A DNA stretch of 49,792 nt. Origin: Chloroflexota bacterium (GTDB lineage: Bacteria; Chloroflexota; UBA6077; CF-72). Shown one piece after another: positions 35,465 to 43,515 of the stretch. The stretch's first letter is position 1. Each line of letters opens with the position of its first letter. The position numbers and the translations under genes were made by a program. The notes below the pieces were generated by a model. It made no database searches. It was not told where the DNA came from and was given only the letters and a program-made list of their open reading frames with translations. The stretch lies in contig JAFAZN010000430.1 of NCBI GenBank assembly GCA_019239775.1, forward strand, positions 1-49,792, read 5' to 3'.

Positions 35465-36688
35465 TTAAATGCCCACCCGTGATTCGCTGGCCGTGTCCAG
35501 GCGGCGTTGAATGGCGTGGCCGAGGCGGCGAACCCCTTCCCGCAACTGGTCCGGTGGCACGTTCGAGAAGTTCAACCGCATCGTGTTTGTGCCAGTGTTA
35601 TCAGGATGAAAGCCCTGGCCGGGGACGAAGGCGACTTTGTCGCGGACGGCGTCGATCAGCAACGCCCGGGTGTCGACCGTCCTCGGTAGTTCGGCCCACA
35701 CGAACAGGCCGCCGGCTGGCCGCGTGAAGTGGGCATCGCTGGGAAAGTGCTCCTCCAGCGCGCGAAGCATCACGTCGCGCCGCTCCTTATAGAAGGCCTT
35801 GATGCGTTCCACCTGGCCATCGACGAAGCCGTTCTTGCACACCTCGTAGGTCGCCATCTGCTGGGCCATGCCAGTATGCAGATCAGTGGGCTGCTTGCCG
35901 TGCAGGAAGGCTTCGAGGGCTTCAGGCGCGGCGACAATCCAGCCCAGGCGTAAGCCGGGGGCGAGGATTTTCGAGAACGTTCCGAGATAGATGACGCAGC
36001 CCGTGGTATCGAGCGCCTTCAACGTGGGCAGGTGCTCGCCCTCGTACCGCAGCTCGCCGTAGGGATCATCTTCGACGATCGGCACACCGTACTTGCTCGC
36101 CAGCTCCACGAGGCGCCGCCGCCGCTGCAGGCTCATCGAGCGCCCGGTTGGATTCTGGAAGGTGGGAATCGCGTAAATGAACTTGATGCGGTCCTCGCGT
36201 GTGAGCGTGTGCTCGAGGTCGTCCACGCACATGCCGTCGTCGTCCATGCCAACGACCGCGTAGCGGGGCTGGTACTGGTTGAAGGCTTGCAGCGCACCGA
36301 GATACGTGGGGCGCTCGACCACGATCTGGTCGCCCGGATCCAGGAAGAGTTTGCCCATGAGATCGAGCGCCTGCTGGGAACCGTTTGTAATGAGGACATC
36401 GTCGGCGGTGCAGCGCATGCCGAAACCCGAAAGCCGCTGCGCCAAGAACTCGCGAAGTGGGCGATAACCCTCGCTCGGGCCATACTGCAGTGCAGAGGCG
36501 CCGTCCGCTTCCAACACCCATTCAAATGCGCGCCGATATTCGTCGATCGGGAACAGCTCTGGAGCAGGCAACCCACCGGCCAGCGAGATCACCTCGGGTT
36601 GCGCGGTGACTTTCAGGATCTCGCGGATGTCCGAGGCGCGCATTCCCTCGGCACGACTCGCGTACAACTGCTGCCAGAGAACGGGCAT
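35465..36688 (-). CDS. PLP-dependent aminotransferase, fold type I (LysN/MocR-like)
   Basis: 407 residues. The start MPVLWQQLYASRAEGMRASDIREIL, ISLAGGLPAPELFP and NGSQQALDL are typical of the 2-aminoadipate/aromatic aminotransferase group. The PLP lysine is K240 in GTFSKILAPGLRLGW; the ring-stacking and Asp region is EDDPYGELRY. There is no N-terminal GntR domain, so it is an enzyme and not a MocR regulator. It moves an amino group between an amino acid and 2-oxoglutarate; the exact substrate is open, with 2-aminoadipate, branched-chain or aromatic amino acids as candidates. CAGGAG precedes the ATG by about 12 bases. Confidence 0.9.
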   Translation of the reverse strand: MPVLWQQLYASRAEGMRASDIREILKVTAQPEVISLAGGLPAPELFPIDEYRRAFEWVLEADGASALQYGPSEGYRPLREFLAQRLSGFGMRCTADDVLITNGSQQALDLMGKLFLDPGDQIVVERPTYLGALQAFNQYQPRYAVVGMDDDGMCVDDLEHTLTREDRIKFIYAIPTFQNPTGRSMSLQRRRRLVELASKYGVPIVEDDPYGELRYEGEHLPTLKALDTTGCVIYLGTFSKILAPGLRLGWIVAAPEALEAFLHGKQPTDLHTGMAQQMATYEVCKNGFVDGQVERIKAFYKERRDVMLRALEEHFPSDAHFTRPAGGLFVWAELPRTVDTRALLIDAVRDKVAFVPGQGFHPDNTGTNTMRLNFSNVPPDQLREGVRRLGHAIQRRLDTASESRVGI

Positions 36689-36806
36689 ACTGGGCTAGTA
36701 CTCCTGGGAAGAGACTCGGCTGCGTACGGCACCGATCCCGCCGCCGAGTGCCCAGATGATACTCACCAGGCTGATCCGCCCACCTTTTTAGGTGGCGGGC
36801 GCGCTG

Positions 36807-37076
36807 CTAGTCGGCGGCGATCTGTGTGAGACTGCGCCCGCGCGCGCTCTGCGTTCTCGCTCGCGAAAACTCTTCGTGCCTTAAACGCTCGGACATTCGA
36901 CGCGCAAACAGGAGACCATTCAACGCACGCTGATCTTCAGTCAACATGCGGTGCGGAGCACATGTCGCGAGCCGAACGCCCATCAGGCCGAATTCGCACG
37001 TGCAATTACGTGCGATCGCATTGACGAGATCAAAACTCTCTTGCTGTGTACCGTGCCAAACGACTTGCATTGTCAT
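36807..37076 (-). CDS. Small Cys-containing protein, unknown
   Basis: 89 residues from ATG 37076 (or 87 from the next Met). The core has CTCEFGLMGVRLATCAPHRM, so three cysteines and a histidine fall within about 20 residues, followed by an amphipathic segment TEDQRALNGLLFARRMSERL. The composition is unlike a chance reading frame and the Cys/His cluster could bind a metal. No membrane helix or signal peptide. I do not recognise the family. It is divergent from the D,D-carboxypeptidase gene. If it is not a gene, the 36689-37265 stretch is a 577-base gap with nothing else I can name. Confidence 0.5.
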   Translation of the reverse strand: MTMQVVWHGTQQESFDLVNAIARNCTCEFGLMGVRLATCAPHRMLTEDQRALNGLLFARRMSERLRHEEFSRARTQSARGRSLTQIAAD

Positions 37077-37265
37077 AAATCACGTGAACCTCGGTGCCTC
37101 TTGACCTGCGACGCAAATCGCACCGTTCGTGCCAAAACACGTCACAGGCGCGCGACAATCTCGAACCTGTAACGCGACTGGCACTTTCGTAACTTTGTGA
37201 GAGGCCCGTACTTGGCCTAGCGCTTTGATGCAATTGCGATCTGCTGGAGGCCCACACGCTGCCGC

Positions 37266-38546
37266 GTGGCCCAGTACCCTGAGGTTCTGTTGCGTTACCG
37301 ATTTGGCTATCACAGCCTGGCGATTGCTGTGGTGGCCGCCGCACTCGTTGGCGGGAGTTTTTCGCGGTCCGCGGCGGCGGTTCAGGCCACGCCCGAAGTA
37401 GCCGATCAGCCCGATAGTGCGCAGCCCGCCCAATTGGCGCTGCCCGTCACGGCACCTGTTGCGGCCGCACCGCGGGTTGATGATCAGGCCGTCGCCACGG
37501 TTACGTTCGATCCCCGCGTTGGTTTACCGCAATGGTTGCGGGCCGTTAAGGACCTGTCACTATGGAGCGGCGGCGACAGCGGTGCGAGCGCAACGGGCTC
37601 GGTGCCCGCCTACAGCTCGTACGTCAAGCCGCTCGGGCCGTTTACCGACAGGCGGGTGGAGGTGTATTTCCCCGGTGACCCGGATCACCCCTCGACACAG
37701 GGATGGATCGACACCACCGCCGTAGAGCCGAGCGGGGTGCCGCCCTGGATCGACCCGCCGGCGAGCACCGACGGCTTACCCGCAGCGCCACAGCGGACAG
37801 GTGAAGCACCCCCACCAGACACGACCGCGTACCACATCGCGATCATCGACGATGCGTCCGGCCAGCTGATCTACGGTGAGCAACCCTCGACCGAGGTGCC
37901 GCAGGCCAGCACCACCAAGATCGCCACGACCATCGTCGCCCTCGAGCGCACCACCGATCTCAGCCAGCGCATCAACGTGACGGTGAGCGCAAGCGCTATG
38001 GTCGCGCGCGATGGCTCGTCGACCATGGGCATCGAGCCCGGTCGAACCGTGTCGCTCAGCACGCTGCTCCACGGCATGATGCTGCCAAGTGGCAACGACG
38101 CGGCCGAGCAGGTCGCGGTCAGCCTCGGCGGCACGCGCGAGCAGTACGTCGAGTGGATGAACGAGGAGGCGACGGCGCTCGGCCTCAAAGACACCCATTT
38201 CATCAATCCGAGCGGAATGGATGCGGCGGGGCATTACTCGAGCGCCTATGACATGGCGATGCTGGCGCGTTACGCCATGCACAATGCCACCTTCCGCGAG
38301 CTTGCCGCGGCCACAACCTATTCGGGTGATGGCTTCAAGATGTCGAACTTGAATCGCCTGCTCGGCGTTTACCCGGGCGCTGATGGCGTAAAGATCGGCT
38401 TCACCGACGCCGCCCAGAAAACCATCGTCGCTTCCGCCGTCCGCGACGGGCATCGCGTCTTCGTGAGCCTCATGCGCAGCGAGGATCTCCCAGGCGACTG
38501 CACCGCGCTGTTCAACTGGGTCTGGGACAACTTCACCTGGTCTTGA
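37266..38546 (+). CDS. D-alanyl-D-alanine carboxypeptidase (peptidase S11) with SH3-like domain
   Basis: 426 residues, exported. A signal-anchor segment spans about 17-38 (SLAIAVVAAALVGG). Residues about 84-158 form an SH3-like domain (WLRAVKDLSLWSGGD ... GWIDTTAVEPSG) of a kind often placed ahead of Chloroflexota enzymes. The penicillin-binding catalytic domain has SxxK STTK (S215, K218), SGN at 275-277 and KIG at 376-378. It removes the terminal D-Ala from peptidoglycan stem peptides. The GTG at 37266 has a GGAGG 15 bases upstream, so the start is approximate. The MaoC gene overlaps its stop by four bases (TTGA). Confidence 0.92.
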   Translation: MAQYPEVLLRYRFGYHSLAIAVVAAALVGGSFSRSAAAVQATPEVADQPDSAQPAQLALPVTAPVAAAPRVDDQAVATVTFDPRVGLPQWLRAVKDLSLWSGGDSGASATGSVPAYSSYVKPLGPFTDRRVEVYFPGDPDHPSTQGWIDTTAVEPSGVPPWIDPPASTDGLPAAPQRTGEAPPPDTTAYHIAIIDDASGQLIYGEQPSTEVPQASTTKIATTIVALERTTDLSQRINVTVSASAMVARDGSSTMGIEPGRTVSLSTLLHGMMLPSGNDAAEQVAVSLGGTREQYVEWMNEEATALGLKDTHFINPSGMDAAGHYSSAYDMAMLARYAMHNATFRELAAATTYSGDGFKMSNLNRLLGVYPGADGVKIGFTDAAQKTIVASAVRDGHRVFVSLMRSEDLPGDCTALFNWVWDNFTWS

Positions 38547-38995
38547 GCTACCGGTACTACGAAGACTTCGTCGAAGGCGAGGTGGTCGACCTAGGCGCGT
38601 TCTCGCTGAACGCCGACGAGATCGTGGAGTTCGCCCGCAAGTACGACCCGCAGCCCATGCACACCGATGCCGAGGCGGCGAAGGCGTCTGTCTACGGCGG
38701 CTTGATTGCCAGCGGCTGGCATACGGCCGTTTCGTACATGCGGCTGGTGGTGGATCACGTGCTGCAGGGTAGCGTCAGCTTCGGTTCACCCGGGCTGGAC
38801 AACCTGCGCTGGCTCAAGCCGGTTCGGCCCGGAGATACCTTGCGCGGAAGATTTCGCATCGTCGAGACGCGGCCTTCGAACAGTCGTCCCGATTGGGGCA
38901 TCGTTCGCTCGCGCGGTGAGCTGGTGAATCAGGACGGCGAAGTGGTGATGACCGCTGAGGCGGTCAACTTCTTCGGGCGGCGGCCACCCGGTTAG
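38543..38995 (+). CDS. MaoC-like (R)-specific hydratase/dehydratase
   Basis: 150 residues with a single hot-dog fold. The active-site segment is KYDPQPMHTD with D35 and H40, the usual hydratase dyad, followed by GGLIASGWHT. Enzymes of this family hydrate enoyl-CoA thioesters or act in fatty-acid or hydroxyacyl-CoA metabolism. The TTG start at 38543 overlaps the carboxypeptidase stop, so the two are translationally coupled although functionally unrelated. Its 3' end overlaps the convergent larB by 32 bases. Confidence 0.9.
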   Translation: MSYRYYEDFVEGEVVDLGAFSLNADEIVEFARKYDPQPMHTDAEAAKASVYGGLIASGWHTAVSYMRLVVDHVLQGSVSFGSPGLDNLRWLKPVRPGDTLRGRFRIVETRPSNSRPDWGIVRSRGELVNQDGEVVMTAEAVNFFGRRPPG

Positions 38996-39725
38996 CGATC
39001 AGCGCCGCCGTCGCGCCGGCGCCAACGCCGTTGTCGATGTTCACTACGACCAGGCCAGGCGCGCAGGTCTGCAGCATCGAGAGCAGCGCCGCCACGCCAC
39101 CCCCGCCCAGCCCGTACCCGACCGACGTTGGCAAACCGATCACCGGGATATCGACCAGACCAGATACAACCGACGGCAGCGCGCCGTCCATGCCAGCGAC
39201 CACGATCACCACATCGGCCTCCTGCGCTCGCAGCGCACGCAGTGGTGTCTCCAGGCGATGGAGGCCAGCGACGCCGACGTCGTCGGCGCGCACGATGCGG
39301 CAGCCCATTTCCCGCGCCACCCAGGCCGCCTCGTCGGCGACCGGCGCGTCGGAGGCGCCGGCCGTGAGCAGCGCCACCACCCCGCCGGTTTCCACGGGCG
39401 CGATCGCGCCTGCACGGGCAACGGCCACCGTGCCGCCACTCGTGGACAGAACGGTGTGACCCTCGGGTTCGAGTTCCGTACGCAGCAAGTCCACGCTCTC
39501 GGAGGTTGCGCGAGTCACCAGGACGCGGCCTGAAGCGGAGCCAGCCAGTAGCTCGCAAACCGCGGTCAACGTGAGTCGGGGTGGTTTGCCCGCGGCATAC
39601 ACCACCTCAGGCACGCCTTTGCGCGCCTGCCGAGTTGGATCGACATGCAGCGGCGCGACGCCGAGCACCGCGGCCAATCCCGCAAATGGATCCAGCTCAG
39701 GCACTGATGACAGGGAGTGGAACAA
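38964..39725 (-). CDS. larB: Nickel-pincer cofactor biosynthesis protein LarB
   Basis: 253 residues. LarB carboxylates and hydrolyses nicotinic acid adenine dinucleotide, the first step to the nickel-pincer nucleotide of lactate racemase. The C-terminal half is the AIR-carboxylase-like domain, with VVIVVAGMDGALPSVVSGL, GLPTSVGYGLGGGGVAALLS and VVNIDNGVGAG, all characteristic. The N-terminal half has the AGKPPRLT and VLVTRAT segments of the family. It is translated after larE... in reverse order here: the larE stop lies 29 bases inside the larB start, so larE is upstream of larB on the transcript only if they share one, and they overlap. No larC is visible. Confidence 0.9.
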   Translation of the reverse strand: MFHSLSSVPELDPFAGLAAVLGVAPLHVDPTRQARKGVPEVVYAAGKPPRLTLTAVCELLAGSASGRVLVTRATSESVDLLRTELEPEGHTVLSTSGGTVAVARAGAIAPVETGGVVALLTAGASDAPVADEAAWVAREMGCRIVRADDVGVAGLHRLETPLRALRAQEADVVIVVAGMDGALPSVVSGLVDIPVIGLPTSVGYGLGGGGVAALLSMLQTCAPGLVVVNIDNGVGAGATAALIANRVAAARRS

Positions 39726-40527
39726 CGCCTTCGTTCAGGCTGCCCGAGCGATAGCCACGCGGATCGATCTCGACCGCTGGAAAGCCGAGCGCGAGCAGAT
39801 CCGCTTCGATTCGCGTTGCGAGACCTTCCGCGGCCACCCGCGCGAGCTCGTTGGGCGCGATTTCAACGCGCGCACGATCATCGAAGTGCCGCACCCGCAG
39901 CTGCCGAAAACCGAGGTTCCGGAGCATGGCCTCGGCCTGGCCAATACGGGCTAGCTTCTCCGGCGTCACCGGAAGTCCGTACGGCACGCGCGAGGACAAG
40001 CACGCCAGGGCAGGTTTGTCCCAGTTTGGCAGTCCGAGCTGCCTGGCGGCCTGGCGAATCTCGGCTTTGCCCATGCCCGCTTCGTGCAGCGGACTGCGAA
40101 CATAGCTTTCCCGCTCGGCGGCAGCTCGTGCGCCGGGCCGCCAATCGCCGAGGTCGTCGACGTTGAGCCCATTGAGGATGTACTTCGCACCGACCTCACG
40201 TGCGAGACTTTCGAGTTCGGTGTACAGGTGGGTTTTGCAGAAATAGCACCGATCCACCGGGTTGGTGGCATAGCGCGAGTCCTCTACTTCGTGCGTGGCG
40301 ACAAACCGGTGGTTCAACCCGAGTGTGGCCGCGAGTGCGACCGCGTCTTCCAGCTCAGAAGGCGCGAGGCTGGCCGAAACCGCGGTTGCGGCAAGCGCAT
40401 TGGCGCCAAGTTCTTGCTGCGCAACCACGGCGACGAGGGTGGAATCCACTCCCGCCGAGAACGCCGTTATGGCGGACCCGTAGGAACGAATTACTTCGCG
40501 AAGTCGGTCGAGTCCGAGGTCCGTCAT
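39697..40527 (-). CDS. larE: ATP-dependent sacrificial sulfur transferase LarE
   Basis: 276 residues. LarE adenylates the pincer precursor and gives its own cysteine sulfur to make the thiocarboxylate. The PP-loop is SAGVDST at 24-30, and C176 in KPALACLSSR matches the catalytic Cys176 of the Lactobacillus enzyme, as I recall it. A CxxC (C94, C97) is also present. It is transcribed first: larE's 3' end overlaps the larB start by 29 bases. The divergent DUF4337 gene begins 57 bases away. Without larC or a racemase (larA) in view, the final product is not certain. Confidence 0.92.
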   Translation of the reverse strand: MTDLGLDRLREVIRSYGSAITAFSAGVDSTLVAVVAQQELGANALAATAVSASLAPSELEDAVALAATLGLNHRFVATHEVEDSRYATNPVDRCYFCKTHLYTELESLAREVGAKYILNGLNVDDLGDWRPGARAAAERESYVRSPLHEAGMGKAEIRQAARQLGLPNWDKPALACLSSRVPYGLPVTPEKLARIGQAEAMLRNLGFRQLRVRHFDDRARVEIAPNELARVAAEGLATRIEADLLALGFPAVEIDPRGYRSGSLNEGVVPLPVISA

Positions 40528-40584
40528 CCTCCCGGAGTCTAATGCAAACGAGGTACCCTTCCGCCCGGAAGAGTCGTCTCAGCC

Positions 40585-41157
40585 GTGGAAACCAGGGAAG
40601 TCCTCGAACACGCCGAGCAAGCGGAGGAAGCTGCCGAAAAACAGGAAGACTTTGGCCGCCGCGCGGCCGTCGTCGTTTCGGTTATGGCCGCACTGCTCGC
40701 GATCGCCAGCCTGGCTGGGTCACGAGCCTCGACAGAGGCCATTCTGGCCCAAGCCAAAGCCAGCGATACCTACAACGAGTATCAAGCCAACTCGCTCAAG
40801 CGACATGTGAATCTGGACGACGCGGCCCAGCTGCGCATCCTGGCAGCTGGCACGTCATTTGAGGGTGCCGCCAACCAGCAAGCCGACAGTCTCGAGCAAG
40901 CCGTGAACGAGAAGTATCAGCCGGCGCAAGACGAGTTGCTGCCCGCCGCGCAGGACCTCGAACGCGAGCGCGATAACGCGGAGTCCCGCCATCGCGGCTT
41001 CCAGACGGCAGAAGCGGCTTTTCAATTAGGGATCGTGCTGGCCTCCATCTCGATCGTCGCTCGCGCTCGGTGGTTGCTCCTGGTCGGCGGCGGTCTTGGT
41101 GTGCTCGGGCTGCTGCTCGGCCTGAACGCGTTTTTGCTCATCATCCCGCCGCTGTAA
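40585..41157 (+). CDS. DUF4337-type membrane protein
   Basis: 190 residues with the layout of DUF4337 proteins: a charged N-terminal helix (EVLEHAEQAEEAAEK), a membrane helix at about 28-46, a long coiled, charged periplasmic or cytoplasmic segment, and two hydrophobic helices near 147-165 and 168-188. Function unknown. The GTG start is at 40585 and the gene is followed by folC within eight bases, so it probably heads the folC-mrp-protease transcript. The name rests on pattern memory. Confidence 0.75.
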   Translation: METREVLEHAEQAEEAAEKQEDFGRRAAVVVSVMAALLAIASLAGSRASTEAILAQAKASDTYNEYQANSLKRHVNLDDAAQLRILAAGTSFEGAANQQADSLEQAVNEKYQPAQDELLPAAQDLERERDNAESRHRGFQTAEAAFQLGIVLASISIVARARWLLLVGGGLGVLGLLLGLNAFLLIIPPL

Positions 41158-41165
41158 TACTGGTC

Positions 41166-42416
41166 GTGACAGCTGCCGAAGTCTGGCTGTTCAGCCTGGC
41201 CGACCAGGAGCGCGGCGTGGGCTGGAATCCGCGGGCGAGCCCCGAGGCCCAGTGGAAGCTTGGTCGCACACGCGCATTGCTGGACCTGGCCGGCGCGCCC
41301 GATGGCCAGCTGCGCATCGCGCTTGTGGCTGGTACCAAGGGCAAGGGCAGCACGTGCGCCATGCTTGCGAGCATCCTCGGCGCAGCTGGTTACCGCACGG
41401 GGCTGTACACGAAGCCGCATCTCCAGGTGTACAGGGAGCGCATCCGCGTCGACGGCCGCACGATTTCACCAGAGGACTTCGCCTCCGAGGTTGAACGCTT
41501 CAGGCAATTGGCGGCGGACCTCCCCGCTGACGCGGGTGAACCAACCACGTTCGAAGTGACCACTGCCCTTGCGCTGGACCACTTCGCGAACCAGCGCTGT
41601 GACCTCGCGGTGGTGGAGGTTGGCCTTGGTGGACGCCTGGACGCGACGAATGCAACTGAGCCCGAACTCAGCGTCATCACCTCGATCAGTTATGACCACA
41701 CGGCCATCCTCGGTCGCACACTGGGCGCAATCGCCGGTGAAAAGGCTGGCATCCTCCGGCACAGGCGGCCGGCGCTTCTCGCGCAGCAACGCCCTGCTGC
41801 ATTGCGCGCGCTACTCACGGCGTGTCGCGGGGTGGGCGCGGTGTGCCAGGTGGTCCCACCTCTCGAGAGTGACGTCGCGTTGGCGGGTTCGCATCAGCGC
41901 CAGAATGGTGCGCTTGCCGTGGCTGCCGCCCGCGAGCTGCTGCCCCGGGTCACGAAGGAGGCAATCCAGAGGGGCCTGCAGCGGTTGCGTTGGCCCGGTC
42001 GCTTCGAGGTCTTCGAGGGTGCGCCACCAATCGTGCTCGATGGTGCTCACAACGGTGCATCTGCGGAGGCGTTGGCCCAGACCGTCACGGAGTACGCGGC
42101 GGGTCGGCCGATTGCGCTGGTCATTGGCATCAATCGGGACAAAGATGCGCGCGCTGTGCTGCGACCACTACTGCGCATTGCCACGCGCGTGTGGGCCACT
42201 CAAACCTCAGCAAATCCCCGTGCGTTGCCGGCCGACGAACTGGCGCGAACGTGTCGGAGGCTGGGTGCGAAGTCGGTTGGCGAGGCGGACCTCAGTGGTG
42301 CGCTGATGCAGGCACGTCTCGAGGCCGGGACAGTCGTGTGCGTTACGGGCTCCCTGATGCTCGTGGGGCAGGCGCGCGATGCGCTGGGCCTGCCGCCGCC
42401 CGAGCGGCTGTGGTGA
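41166..42416 (+). CDS. folC: Folylpolyglutamate synthase/dihydrofolate synthase
   Basis: Mur-ligase-family enzyme of 416 residues that adds glutamate to folates. The P-loop is AGTKGKGSTC at about 56-65, the metal and substrate segments are EVGLGGRLDATN and SYDHTAILG, and the C-terminal domain begins near VLDGAHNGASAEAL. I took GTG at 41166 as start; the frame upstream would overlap the DUF4337 gene. It is closely packed with mrp downstream (22 bases). Confidence 0.92.
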   Translation: MTAAEVWLFSLADQERGVGWNPRASPEAQWKLGRTRALLDLAGAPDGQLRIALVAGTKGKGSTCAMLASILGAAGYRTGLYTKPHLQVYRERIRVDGRTISPEDFASEVERFRQLAADLPADAGEPTTFEVTTALALDHFANQRCDLAVVEVGLGGRLDATNATEPELSVITSISYDHTAILGRTLGAIAGEKAGILRHRRPALLAQQRPAALRALLTACRGVGAVCQVVPPLESDVALAGSHQRQNGALAVAAARELLPRVTKEAIQRGLQRLRWPGRFEVFEGAPPIVLDGAHNGASAEALAQTVTEYAAGRPIALVIGINRDKDARAVLRPLLRIATRVWATQTSANPRALPADELARTCRRLGAKSVGEADLSGALMQARLEAGTVVCVTGSLMLVGQARDALGLPPPERLW

Positions 42417-42438
42417 CCGCGCGATATGATCTCGCGGC

Positions 42439-43506
42439 GTGGACGAACGCGCCGTTCGCGAGCTACTGGCGGCCCTGACTGACTCAGCCGGCACGCCGCT
42501 GCTGGCTGAGGAGCTGATCACGTCGGTGACGGTGGAGCCTGGCTGGATCGCCGTGATTCTGACGGAGCAGCCGGTACCGCGCGACGTCTTGGTGCGCGCG
42601 CACTCGCACCTTTCGGCAGCATGCGCAGGCTACGAGGTCGAGCTGCGCTGCGGGGGCCGCGTCTTTCGCGGCGGCTATGGCTTTGGCGCCAAACGCCACG
42701 TGATCGCCGTCATCGGCGGCAAAGGTGGCGTCGGCAAATCGACCATTGCCGTGAGCCTGTCGCTCACACTCGCCGCGATGGGCTTCCGCGTGGGCGTGTT
42801 GGACGGCGATCTGAACGGTCCGGACATTCCCCACATGCTCGGGGTGCACCCCAAGAAAGACCGCCAGCGTGGCGCCTGGCCGCGCGAGCGCGTGAATGCG
42901 ATCCGTGCACCTCAAAGTCGCCGCAAGCCGTATCAACGCTGGGGCCTCGAAGTCATGTCGGTCGGCTTCGTCGTCACCGAACGCGCACCACTTGCCGCCA
43001 CCGGCCGATGGCTCGTCTCGAGCCTGCTGCGCAACCTGATCTTCGATGTCGCGTGGACGGCGGACATCATCGTTATTGACGCGCCGCCAGGCACCGGTGA
43101 GGAGATTCAGGTGATGGTCCGCGAGCTGCCGCTCAGCGGGGCCGTGTTCGTGACCACGCCACAGGATCTGGCGCAGATGGATGCCGAACGAACGCTTGCT
43201 CATCTGCGCGAGCACGATGTGCCGGTCATCGGCATGGTCCAGAACATGGCATCCTTGAGCTGCCCACACTGCGCCGAATCGATCGACCTGTATGGTGCGT
43301 CCACTCGACTCGAAGACGCCGGCGTGCGTGTGCTGGGCCGCATTCCGTTCGATACGCGGCTCTCGGTCACAGCGGATCGCGGGCTACCACTTGTCCTCGG
43401 CGATCCGCGCGGACCGGTCGCCTATGAGTTTGCGCGCATCAGCGCTTCCGTGCGCCGCTGGCTCGCCGATCGCGACCAGCAATTGCTGGACGCCGCGGCC
43501 GCCTGA
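42439..43506 (+). CDS. mrp: Mrp/ApbC-type iron-sulfur carrier ATPase
   Basis: 355 residues. An N-terminal segment of about 80 residues is followed by the deviant Walker A GGKGGVGKST at 93-102, IDAPPGTGEE and the CxxC CPHC at about 275-278 that carries the transferred cluster. Mrp/NBP35 proteins assemble and hand over 4Fe-4S clusters to target enzymes. The position after leucine-unrelated folC is not diagnostic; the isopropylmalate isomerase of the leucine pathway is a known kind of Fe-S client, but it is not in this window. GTG start at 42439; nine bases separate it from the protease gene. Confidence 0.93.
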   Translation: MDERAVRELLAALTDSAGTPLLAEELITSVTVEPGWIAVILTEQPVPRDVLVRAHSHLSAACAGYEVELRCGGRVFRGGYGFGAKRHVIAVIGGKGGVGKSTIAVSLSLTLAAMGFRVGVLDGDLNGPDIPHMLGVHPKKDRQRGAWPRERVNAIRAPQSRRKPYQRWGLEVMSVGFVVTERAPLAATGRWLVSSLLRNLIFDVAWTADIIVIDAPPGTGEEIQVMVRELPLSGAVFVTTPQDLAQMDAERTLAHLREHDVPVIGMVQNMASLSCPHCAESIDLYGASTRLEDAGVRVLGRIPFDTRLSVTADRGLPLVLGDPRGPVAYEFARISASVRRWLADRDQQLLDAAAA

Positions 43507-43515
43507 CCACCGCTC

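Noticed and set aside
36689-36806. Possible T-box leader before the aminotransferase gene
   Set aside because: The leader is short and I see neither the T-box sequence nor an antiterminator hairpin.
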